DNA from: Plasmopara viticola
Lineage: Eukaryota; Oomycota; Peronosporomycetes; Peronosporales; Peronosporaceae
NCBI GenBank assembly: GCA_001695595.3
Contig: MBPM02000022.1
Coordinates: 868,001 to 932,000, forward strand
DNA length: 64,000 nucleotides
Direction: 5' to 3'
The notes beneath the pieces were generated by a model that worked only from the letters and a program-made list of their open reading frames with translations, was not told the DNA's origin and searched no databases. Shown here one piece after another: positions 53,901 through 64,000 of this stretch. The position numbers and the translations under genes were made by a program. Position 1 is the stretch's first letter; every line of letters starts with the position of its first letter.

Positions 53901-56170
53901 ACAGCTTTTAAAGTGCCCAGATGATGTGGGACGACAAATACGTCCTTTCTATCTCTTAGACGTGCACAGATGCATTAGAGACACACCAAAGTGTATACTT
54001 CACCCTCTTTAAGCGCTGAGACGATGTACGACCATAGCTACGTTCTTTCGATCTATCAAGAGTTTCACACACGCAATAGCGTCAAAGTAAGCGCATATTT
54101 AATTTATTAAGGCGTTAAGACGCTGTACGTCAGCAGATACGTCCTTTCTACCCTCTTGGACGTGCACAGACGCAATAGGGCCACAACGAAGCATGAAACA
54201 GCTTTTCTAAAATTCCAGATGATGTGGGACGACAAATACGTCCTTTCTATCTCTTAGACGTGCACAGATGCATTAGAGACACACCAAAGTGTATACACCT
54301 CTTTAAGCGCTGAGACGATGTACGACCATAGCTACGTTCTTTCGATCTATCTAGACTTCACACACGCAATAGGGTCAAAAAGCGCATATTCAATTCATTT
54401 AAGCGCTAAGACGCTGTACGTCAGCAGATACGTCCTTTCTACCCTCTTAGACGTGCACAGACGCAATAGGGCCACAACGAAGCATGAAACAGCTTTTCTA
54501 AAGTGCCCAGATGATGTGGGACGACAAATACGTCCTTTCTATCTCCTTAGACGTGCACAGATGCATTAGAGACACACCAAAGTGTATACTACCCTCTTTA
54601 AGCGCTGAGACGATGTACGACCATAGCTACGTTCTTTCGATCTATCTAGACTTTCACACACGCAATAGGTCACAAAAGCGCATATTCAATTCATTTAAGC
54701 GCTAAGACGCTGTACGTCAGCAGATACGTCCTTTCTACCCTCTTAGACGTGCACAGACGCAATAGGGCCACAACGAAGCATCAAACAGCTTATTAAAGTG
54801 CTCATATGATGTGGGACGACAAATACGTCCTTTCTATCTCTTAGACGTGCACAGATGCATTAGAGACACACCAAAGTGTATACTACCCTCTTTAAGCGCT
54901 GAGACGATGTACGACCATAGCTACGTTCTTTCGATCTATCTAGACTTTCACAGACGCAATAGCGTCACAAAAAGCGCATATTCAATTCATTTAAGCGCTA
55001 AGACGCTGTACGTCAGCAGATACGTCTTTTCTACCATCTTAGACGTGCACAGATGCAATAGGGCCACAACGAAGCATGAAACAGCTTTTCTAAAGTGCCA
55101 GATGATGTGGACGACAAATACGTCCTTTCTATCTCTTAGACGTGCACAGATGCATTAGAGACACACCAAAGTGTATACTCACCCTCTTTAAGCGCTGAGA
55201 CGATGTACGACCATAGCTACGTCTTTCGATCTATCTAGACTTTCACACACGCAATAGGGTCAAAAAAGCGCATATTCAATTCATTTAAGCGCTAAGACGC
55301 TGTACGTCAGCAGATACGTCCTTTCTACCCTCTTAGACGTGCACAGACGCAATAGGGCCACAACGAAGCATGAAACAGCTTTTATAAAGTGCCCAGATGA
55401 TGTGGGACGACAAATACGTCCTTTCTATCTCTTAGACGTGCACAGATGCATTAGAGACACACCAAAGTGTATACTTACCCTCTTTAAGCGCTGAGACGAT
55501 GTACGACCATAGCTACGTTCTTTCGATCTATCTAGACGTTCACACACGCAATAGGTCACAAAAAAGCGCATATTCAATTCATTTAAGCGCTAAGACGCTG
55601 TACGTCAGCAGAAACGTCCTTTCTCCCTCTTAGACGTGCACAGACGCGATAGGGCCACAACGAAGCATGAAACAGCTTTTCTAAAGTGCCCAGATGATGT
55701 GGGACGACAAATACGTCCTTTCTATCTCTTAGACGTGCACAGATGCATTAGAGACACACCAAAGTGTATACTCACCCTCTTTAAGCGCTGAGACGATGTA
55801 CGACCATAGCTACGTCTTTCGATCTATCTAGACGTTCACACACGCAATAGCGTCAAAACTAAGCGCATATCCAATTTATTTAAGCGCTCAGACGCTGTAC
55901 GTCAGCAGATACGTCCTTTCTACCCTCTTAGACGTGCACAGACGCAATAGGGCCACAACGAAGCATGAAACAGCTTTTCTAAAGTGCCTTGATGATGTGG
56001 GACGACAACTACGTCCTTTCTATCTCCTTAGACGTGCACAGATGCATTAGAGACACACCAAAGTGTATACTCACCCTCTTTAAGCGCTGAGACGATGTAC
56101 GACCATAGCTACGTCTTTCGATCTATCTAGACTTTCACACACGCAATAGGTCACAAGAAGCGCATATTCA

Positions 56171-56206
56171 ATTAAGTTAAGCGCTTAGACGCTGTACGTC
56201 AACCAG
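56171..56206 (+). repeat. Rare B/C junction variant, copy 2
   Basis: It carries the same pair of rare changes as 49935-49970, 6,236 bp away (about 21 trimers), with 'gcgcttagacg' in place of gcactcagacg. Confidence 0.88.
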
Positions 56207-57720
56207 ATACGTCCTTTCTACCCTCTTAGACGTGCACAGACGCAATAGGGCCACAACGAAGCATGAAACAGCTTTTCTAAAGTGCTCAGATGATGTGGGA
56301 CGACAAATACGTCCTTTCTATCTCTTAGACGTGCACAGATGCATTAAAGACACACCAAAGTGTATACTCACCCACTTTAAGCGCTGAGACGATGTACGAC
56401 CATAGCTACGTTCTTTCGATCTATCTAGACGTTCACACACGCAATAGCGTCAAGAAAGCGCATATTCAATTCATTTAAGCGCTAAGACGCTGTACGTCAG
56501 CAGATACGTCCTTTCTACCCTCTTAGACGTGCACAGACGCAATAGGGCCACAACGAAGCATGAAACAGCTTTTCTAAAGTGCTCAGATGATGTGGGACGA
56601 CAAATACGTCCTTTCTATCTCCTTAGACGTGCACAGATGCATTAGAGACACACCAAAGTGTATACTCACCCTCTTTAAGCGCTGAGACGATGTACGACCA
56701 TAGCTACGTTCTTTCGATCTATCTAGACGTTCACACACGCAATAGCGTCAAAACTAAGCGCATATCCAATTTATTTAAGCGCTCAGACGCTGTACGTCAG
56801 CAGATACGTCTTTTCTATCCTCTTAGACGTGCACAGACGCAATAGGGCCACAACGAAGCATGAAACAGCTTTTCTAAAGTCCCAGATGATGTGGGACGAC
56901 AAATACGTCCTTTCTATCTCTTAGACGTGCACAGATGCATTAGAGACACACCAAAGTGTATACTCACCCTCTTTAAGCGCTGAGACGATGTACGACCATA
57001 GCTACGTCTTTCGATCTATCTAGACTTTCACACACGCAATAGGTCAAAAAAGCGCATATTCAATTCATTTAAGCGCTAAGACGCTGTACGTCAGCAGATA
57101 CGTCTTTTCTACCTCTTAGACGTGCACAGATGCAATAGGGCCACAACGAAGCATGAAACAGCTTTTCTAAAGTGCCTTGATGATGTGGGACGACAAATAC
57201 GTCCTTTCTATCTCCTTAGACGTGCACAAATGCATTAAAGACACACCAAAATGTATACTTACCCTCTTTAAGCGCTGAGACGATGTGCGACCATAGCTAC
57301 GTCTTTCGATCTATCTAGACGTTCACACACGCAATAGGTCAAAGAAGCGCATATTCAATTCATTTAAGCGCTAAGACGCTGTACGTCAGCAGATACGTCC
57401 TTTCTACCCTCTTAGACGTGCACAGACGCAATAGGGCCACAACGAAGCATGAAACAGCTTTTAAAGTGCCCAGATGATGTGGGACGACAAATACGTCCTT
57501 TCTATCTCTTGAGACGTGCACAGATGCATTAGAGACATACCAAAGAGTATACTCACCCTCTTTAAGCGCTGAGACGATGTACGACCATAGCTACGTTCTT
57601 TCGATCTATCTAGACTTTCACACACGCAATAGGTCACAAGAAAGCGCATATTCAATTCATTTAAGCGCTAAGACGCTGTACGTCAGCAGATACGTCCTTT
57701 CTACCCTCTTAGACGTGCAC

Positions 57721-60460
57721 AGACGCAATAGGGCCACAACGAAGCATAAAACAGCTTTTATAAAGTGCCCAGATGATGTGGGACGACAAATACGTCCTTT
57801 CTATCTCTTAGACGTGCACAGATGCATTAGAGACACACCAAAGTGTATACTCACCCTCTTTAAGCGCTGAGACGATGTACGACCATAGCTACGTCTTTCG
57901 ATCTATCTAGACTTTCACACACGCAATAGGTCACAAGAAAGCGCATATTCAATTCATTTAAGCGCTAAGACGCTGTACGTCAGCAGATACGTCCTTTCTA
58001 CCCTCTTAGACGTGCACAGACGCAATAGGGCCACAACGAAGCATAAAACAGCTTTTATAAAGTGCCCAGATGATGTGGGACGACAAATACGTCCTTTCTA
58101 TCTCTTAGACGTGCACAGATGCATTAGAGACACACCAAAGTGTATACTCACCCTCTTTAAGCGCTGAGACGATGTACGACCATAGCTACGTCCTTTCGAT
58201 CTATCTAGACTTTCACACACGCAATAGGGTCACAAGCAAGCGCATATTCAATTCATTTGAGCGCTAAGACGCTGTACGTCAGCAGATACGTCCTTTCTAC
58301 CCTCTTAGACGTGCACAGACGCAATAGGGCCACAACGAAGCATAAAAAGCTTTTATAAAGTGCCCAGATGATGTGGGACGACAAATACGTCCTTTCTATC
58401 TCTTAGACGTGCACAGATGCATTGGAGACACACCAAAGTGTATACTTACCCTCTTTAAGCGCTGAGACGATGTACGACCATAGCTACGTCCTTTCGATCT
58501 ATCTAGACTTTCACACACGCAATAGGGTCACAAGAAAGCGCATATTCAATTCATTTGAGCGCTAAGACGCTGTACGTCAGCAGATACGTCCTTTCTACCC
58601 TCTTAGACGTGCACAGACGCAATAGGGCCACAACGAAGCATAAAACAGCTTTTATAAAGTGCCCAGATGATGTGGGACGACAAATACGTCCTTTCTATCT
58701 CCTTAGACGTGCACAGATGCATTAGAGACACACCAAAGTGTATACTCACCCTCTTTAAGCGCTGAGACGATGTACGACCATAGCTACGTCCTTTCGATCT
58801 ATCTAGACTTTCACACACGCAATAGGGTCACAAGCAAGCGCATATTCAATTCATTTGAGCGCTAAGACGCTGTACGTCAGCAGATACGTCCTTTCTACCC
58901 TCTTAGACGTGCACAGACGCAATAGGGCCACAACGAAGCATAAACAGCTTTTATAAAGTGCCCAGATGATGTGGGACGACAAATACGTCCTTTCTATCTC
59001 TTTAGACGTGCACAGATGCATTAGAGACACACCAAAGTGTATACTCACCCTCTTTAAGCGCTGAGACGATGTACGACCATAGCTACGTCTTTCGATCTAT
59101 CTAGACTTTCACACACGCAATAGGTCACAAGAAAGCGCATATTCAATTCATTTGAGCGCTAAGACGCTGTACGTCAGCAGATACGTCCTTTCTATCCTCT
59201 TAGACGTGCACAGACGCAATAGGGCCACAACGAAGCATGAAACAGCTTTTATAAAGTGCCCAGATGATGTGGGACGACAAATACGTCCTTTCTATCTCTT
59301 GAGACGTGCACAGATGCATTAGAGACACACCAAAGAGTATACTCCTTTTCTTTAAGCGCTGAGACGATGTACGACCAAAGCTACGTCCTTTCGATCTATC
59401 TAGACTTTCACACACGCAATAGGTCAAAGAAGCGCATATCCAATAAATTTGAGCGCTAAGATGCTGTACGTCAGCAGATACGTCCTTTCTACCCTCTTAG
59501 ACGTGCACAGACGCAATAGGGCCACAACGAAGCATAAAACAGCTTTTATAAAGTGCCCAGATGATGTGGGACGACAAATACGTCCTTTCTATCTCCTTAG
59601 ACGTGCACAGATGCATTAGAGACACACCAAAGTGTATACTTACCCTCTTTAAGCGCTGAGACGATGTACGACCATAGCTACGTCTTTCGATCTATCTAGA
59701 CTTTCACACACGCAATAGGGTCACAAGAAAGCGCATATTCAATTCATTTGAGCGCTAAGACGCTGTACGTCAGCAGATACGTCCTTTCTACCCTCTTAGA
59801 CGTGCACAGACGCAATAGGGCCACAACGAAGCATATAACAGCTTTTATAAAGTGCCCAGATGATGTGGGACGACAAATACGTCCTTTCTATCTCTTGAGA
59901 CGTGCACAGATGCATTAGAGACACACCAAAGTGTATACTCCTTTTCTTTAAGCGCTGAGACGATGTACGACCATAGCTACGTCCTTTCGATCTATCTAGA
60001 CTTTCACACACGCAATAGGGTCACAAGCAAGCGCATATTCAATTCATTTGAGCGCTAAGACGCTGTACGTCAGCAGATACGTCCTTTCTACCCTCTTAGA
60101 CGTGCACAGACGCAATAGGGCCACAACGAAGCATAAAACAGCTTTTCTAAAGTGCCCAGATGATGCGGGACGACAAATACGTCCTTTCTATCTTTTGAGA
60201 CGTGCACAGATGCATTAGAGACACACCAAAGTGTATACTCCTTTTATTTAAGCGCTGAGACGATGTACGACCATAGCTACGTCCTTTCGATCTATCTAGC
60301 CTTTCACACACGCAATAGGGTCAAACAAGCGCATATTCAATTCATTTGAGCGCTAAGACGCTGTACGTCAGCAGATACGTCCTTTCTACCCTCTTAGACG
60401 TGCACAGACGCAATAGGGCCACAACGAAGCAAAACAGCTTTTATAAAGTGCCCAGATGAT
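57721..60460 (+). repeat. Locally homogenised type 2 subtype ('cataaaacagcttttataaag')
   Basis: Most of about nine consecutive trimers share 'cataaaacagc' (or a close form) with 'ttttataaag' in the C tail, and from 58.25 kb 'catttgagcgctaag' at the B-C junction. Three of them (59.34, 59.94, 60.24 kb) also share a short A tail 'actccttttctttaag' or 'actccttttatttaag'. Before and after this run these alleles are only sporadic (for example 53.6, 55.4, 61.0, 62.2 kb). Such a run indicates recent local amplification. Confidence 0.82.
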
Positions 60461-63400
60461 GTGGGACGACAAATACGTCCTTTCTATCTCCTTAGACGTG
60501 CACAGATGCATTAGAGACACACCAAAGTGTATACTCACCCTCTTTAAGCGCTGAGACGATGTACGACCATAGCTACGTCCTTTCGATCTATCTAGACTTT
60601 CACACACGCAATAGGGTCACAAGAAAGCGCATATTCAATTCATTTAAGCGCTAAGACGCTGTACGTCAGCAGATACGTCCTTTCTACCCTCTTAGACGTG
60701 CACAGACGCAATAGGGCCACAACGAAGCATGAAACAGCTTTTCTAAAGTGCCCAGATGATGTGGGACGACAAATACGTCCTTTCTATCTTTAGACGTGCA
60801 CAGATGCATTAGAGACACACCAAAGTGTATACTTACCCTCTTTAAGCGCTGAGACGATGTACGACCATAGCTACGTTCTTTCGATCTATCTAGACGTTCA
60901 CACACGCAATAGCGTCAAAACTAAGCGCATATTCAATTCATTTAAGCGCTAAGACGCTGTACGTCAGCAGATACGTCCTTTCTACCCTCTTAGACGTGCA
61001 CAGACGCAATAGGGCCACAACGAAGCATAAAACAGCTTTTATAAAGTGCCCAGATGATGTGGGACGACAAATACGTCCTTTCTATCTCCTTAGACGTGCA
61101 CAGATGCATTAGAGACACACCAAAGTGTATACTTACCCTCTTTAAGTGCTGAGACGATGTACGACCATAGCTACGTTCTTTCGATCTATCTAGACTTTCA
61201 CACACGCAATAGGGTCACAAGAAAGCGCATATTCAATTCATTTAAGCGCTAAGACGCTGTACGTCAGCAGATACGTCCTTTCTACCCTCTTAGACGTGCA
61301 CAGACGCAATAGGGCCACAACGAAGCATGAAACAGCTTTTCTAAAGTGCCCAGATGATGTGGGACGACAAATACGTCCTTTCTATCTTTTAGACGTGCAC
61401 AGATACATTAGAGACACATCAAAGAGCATACTCACCCTCTTTAAGCGCTGAGACGATGTACGACCATAGCTACGTCTTTCGATCTATCTAGACTTTCACA
61501 CACGCAATAGGTCACAAGAAAGCGCATATTCAATTCATTTAAGCGCTAAGACGCTGTACGTCAGCAGATACGTCCTTTCTATCCTCTTAGACGTGCACAG
61601 ACGCAATAGGGCCACAACGAAGCATGAAACAGCTTTTCTAAAGTGCTCAGATGATGTGGGACGACAAATACGTCCTTTCAATCTCCTTAGACGTGCACAA
61701 ATGCATTAAAGACACACCAAAATGTATACTTACCCTCTTTAAGCGCTGAGACGATGTACGACCATAGCTACGTTCTTTCGATCTATCTAGACGTTCACAC
61801 ACGCAATAGCGTCAAAACTAAGCGCATATTCAATTCATTAAGCGCTAAGACGCTGTACGTCAGCAGATACGTCCTTTCTACCCTCTTAGACGTGCACAGA
61901 CGCAATAGGGCCACAACGAAGCATGAAACAGCTTTTCTAAAGTGCCCAGATGATGTGGGACGACAAATACGTCCTTTCTATCTCTTAGACGTGCACAGAT
62001 GCATTAGAGACACACCAAAGTGTATACCCCTCTTTAAGCGCTGAGACGATGTACGACCATAGCTACGTCTTTCGATCTATCTAGACTTTCACACACGCAA
62101 TAGGTCACAAGAAAGCGCATATTCAATTCATTTGAGCGCTAAGACGCTGTACGTCAGCAGATACGTCCTTTCTACCCTCTTAGACGTGCACAGACGCAAT
62201 AGGGCCACAACGAAGCATAAAACCACTTTTCTAAAGTGCCCAGATGATGTGGGACGACAAATACGTCCTTTCTATCTCCTTAGACGTGCACAGATGCATT
62301 AGAGACACACCAAAGTGTATACTCACCCTCTTTAAGCGCTGAGACGATGTACGACCATAGCTACGTCTTTCGATCTATCTAGACGTTCACACACGCAATA
62401 GCGTCAAAACGAAGCGCATATTCAATTCATTTAAGCGCTAAGACGCTGTACGTCAGCAGATACGTCCTTTCTACCCTCTTAGACGTGCACAGACGCAATA
62501 GGGCCACAACGAAGCATGAAACAGCTTTTATAAAGTGCCCAGATGATGTGGGACGACAAATACGTCCTTTCTATCTCCTTAGACGTGCACAGATGCATTA
62601 AAGACACACCAAAGTGTATACTCACCCTCTTTAAGCGCTGAGACGATGTACGACCATAGCTACGTTCTTTCGATCTATCTAGACGTTCACACACGCAATA
62701 GCGTCAAACTAAGCGCATATCCAATTTATTTAAGCGCTCAGACGCTGTACGTCAGCAGATACGTCTTTTCTACCCTCTTAGACGTGCACAGATGCAATAG
62801 GGCCACAACGAAGCATGAAACAGCTTTTCTAAAGTGCTCAGATGATGTGGGACGACAAATACGTCCTTTCTATCTCCTTAGACGTGCACAGATGCATTAG
62901 AGACACACCAAAGTGTATACTCACCCTCTTTAAGCGCTGAGACGATGTACGACCATAGCTACGTTCTTTCGATCTATCTAGACGTTCACACACGCAATAG
63001 CGTCAAAACTAAGCGCATATTCAATTTATTTAAGCGCTAAGACGCTGTACGTCAGCAGATACGTCCTTTCTACCCTCTTAGACGTGCACAGACGCAATTG
63101 GGCCACAACGAAGCATGAAACAGCTTTTCTTGATGATGTGGGACGACAACTACGTCCTTTCTATCTCCTTAGACGTGCACAGATGCATTAGAGACACACC
63201 AAAGTGTATACTTACCCTCTTTAAGCGCTGAGACGATGTACGACCATAGCTACGTTCTTTCGATCTATCTAGACGTTCACACACGCAATAGCGTCAAAAC
63301 TAAGCGCATATTCAATTCATTTAAGCGCTAAGACGCTGTACGTCAGCAGATACGTCCTTTCTACCCTCTTAGACGTGCACAGACGCAATAGGGCCACAAC

Positions 63401-64000
63401 GAAGCATGAAACAGCTTTTCTAAAGTGCTCAGATGATGTGGGACGACAAATACGTCCTTTCTATCTCCTTAGACGTGCACAGATGCATTAAAGACACACC
63501 AAAGTGTATACTCACCCTCTTTAAGCGCTGAGACGATGTACGACCATAGCTACGTTCTTTCGATCTATCTAGACTTTCACAGACGCAATAGGGTCACAAG
63601 AAAGCGCATATTCAATTCATTTAAGCGCTAAGACGCTGTACGTCAGCAGATACGTCCTTTCTATCCTCTTAGACGTGCACAGACGCAATAGGGCCACAAC
63701 GAAGCATGAAACAGCTTTTCTAAAGTGCTCAGATGATGTGGGACGACAAATACGTCCTTTCTATCTCCTTAGACGTGCACAGATGCATTAAAGACACACC
63801 AAAATGTATACTTACCCTCTTTAAGCGCTGAGACGATGTGCGACTATAGCTTCGTTCTTTCGATCTATCTAGACGTTCACACACGCAATAGCGTCAAAAC
63901 TAAGCGCATATCCAATTTATTTAAGCGCTCAGACGCTGTACGTCAGCAGATACGTCTTTTCTACCCTCTTAGACGTGCACAGACGCAATAGGGCCACAAC

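Larger units (their letters stand above)
1..64000 (+). repeat. Satellite array, 300-bp trimeric higher-order repeat
   Basis: The entire window is head-to-tail tandem repeat with a period of 295-300 bp, and each period is three related monomers of 100 bp (A, B, C). Orientation is the same throughout; I found no inversion, no inserted element and no unique sequence. The start and end of the window both lie inside repeat units, so the array extends beyond both sides. About 215 trimers fit, estimated by dividing the length by the period. Such arrays are typical of eukaryotic centromeric, pericentromeric or subtelomeric heterochromatin; which of these applies cannot be told from sequence alone. 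I do not recognise the family by name. No stretch of more than 300 bases holds anything other than this repeat. Confidence 0.98.
49453..64000 (+). repeat. Region III: homogeneous type 2 satellite
   Basis: About 49 trimers carry type 2 markers: A with 'gacgacaaatacg' and 'acaccaaagtgtatac', and B with 'gacgatgtacgacc' and 'tttcgatc'. The C monomer is essentially the type 1 C; from about 52.07 kb most copies differ by one base ('ctaccctcttag' for ctatcctcttag). Local subtypes are visible. Type 2 A monomers have 'cttagacgtgcacagatg', which resembles C more than the type 1 A does, so type 2 may preserve an older state; this is an inference. Confidence 0.9.

Noticed and set aside
1..64000. Many open reading frames of 60-117 codons on both strands, with recurring peptides such as YLDVHTRN and LLDVHRRN
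   Set aside because: They are the repeat read in frame. They recur in most units, start and stop at repeat-fixed positions, and appear or vanish with one-base indels in B. Because monomers are 100 bp (not a multiple of 3), the frame changes between monomers. No domain, no codon-level conservation and no start context support coding.
1..64000. CRISPR array
   Set aside because: There are no unique spacers between repeats; the whole unit is repeated, and the period is 300 bp with 100-bp subunits.
1..64000. CENP-B box
   Set aside because: The nearest match is 'ttcgatctatctagac' in type 2 B monomers, which has TTCG and the spaced A but lacks the required CGGG. No full match was seen on reading.
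1..64000. tRNA, 5S rRNA or rDNA spacer repeat
   Set aside because: I saw no A/B box arrangement, no recognisable rRNA sequence and no cloverleaf with conserved tRNA bases in the unit on either strand.
1..64000. Telomeric or simple-sequence repeat
   Set aside because: There is no short G-rich telomere motif in tandem; the only simple runs are short A or T tracts.
1..64000. Short dyads such as gacg-ctgta-cgtc in C, and palindromes gtgcac, tctaga, agcgct
   Set aside because: Stems of 4-6 bp are too short to claim a structure or binding site; they are common by chance and are simply multiplied by the repeat.

Overview
The whole 64 kb window is one uninterrupted satellite DNA array. I see no gene, RNA gene, transposon or single-copy sequence. 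Both window edges fall inside the array, so its true length is greater than 64 kb. A tandem array this long points to eukaryotic heterochromatin (centromeric, pericentromeric or subtelomeric). I do not recognise the satellite family and cannot name the organism. GC is about 43% in a representative unit, and CpG is not depleted (17 per 300 bp, close to or above chance). That argues mildly against a heavily CpG-methylated vertebrate genome.

The basic period is about 300 bp. It is a trimer of three related 100-bp monomers, called A, B and C here, always in the order A-B-C on the + strand. Hand-counted, ungapped identities between the monomers are about 64-67%. This is therefore a three-monomer higher-order repeat (HOR), with roughly 215 trimers (about 640 monomers) in the window. 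Every copy has the same orientation.

Layout: (I) 1-28,426 is a homogeneous 'type 1' family with a few type-2-like islands (4.57, 23.88 kb) and outliers shared with region II (9.4 kb). (II) 28,427-49,452 is a divergent zone rich in rearrangements. It contains a duplicated block of about 1.85 kb (34.56 and 37.26 kb), A/C and C/A hybrid monomers that look like the two reciprocal products of one unequal crossover, a B/C hybrid (42.16 kb), truncated monomers, and a four-trimer HOR of about 1.19 kb (46.06-49.45 kb). (III) 49,453-64,000 is a homogeneous 'type 2' family whose A and B monomers differ from type 1 by about 10%.

Monomer C is exceptional. The same exact 100-mer occurs in both families, for example at 198-297, 26,733-26,832, 50,847-50,946 and 63,626-63,725, while its A and B neighbours have diverged. 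This is the strongest hint of constraint or preferential homogenisation.

Open reading frames exist on both strands, but they are by-products of the repeat: they restart in nearly every unit, depend on one-base indels, and change frame between monomers. I annotate no coding sequence. All counts and identities are by eye and approximate unless I call a match exact.
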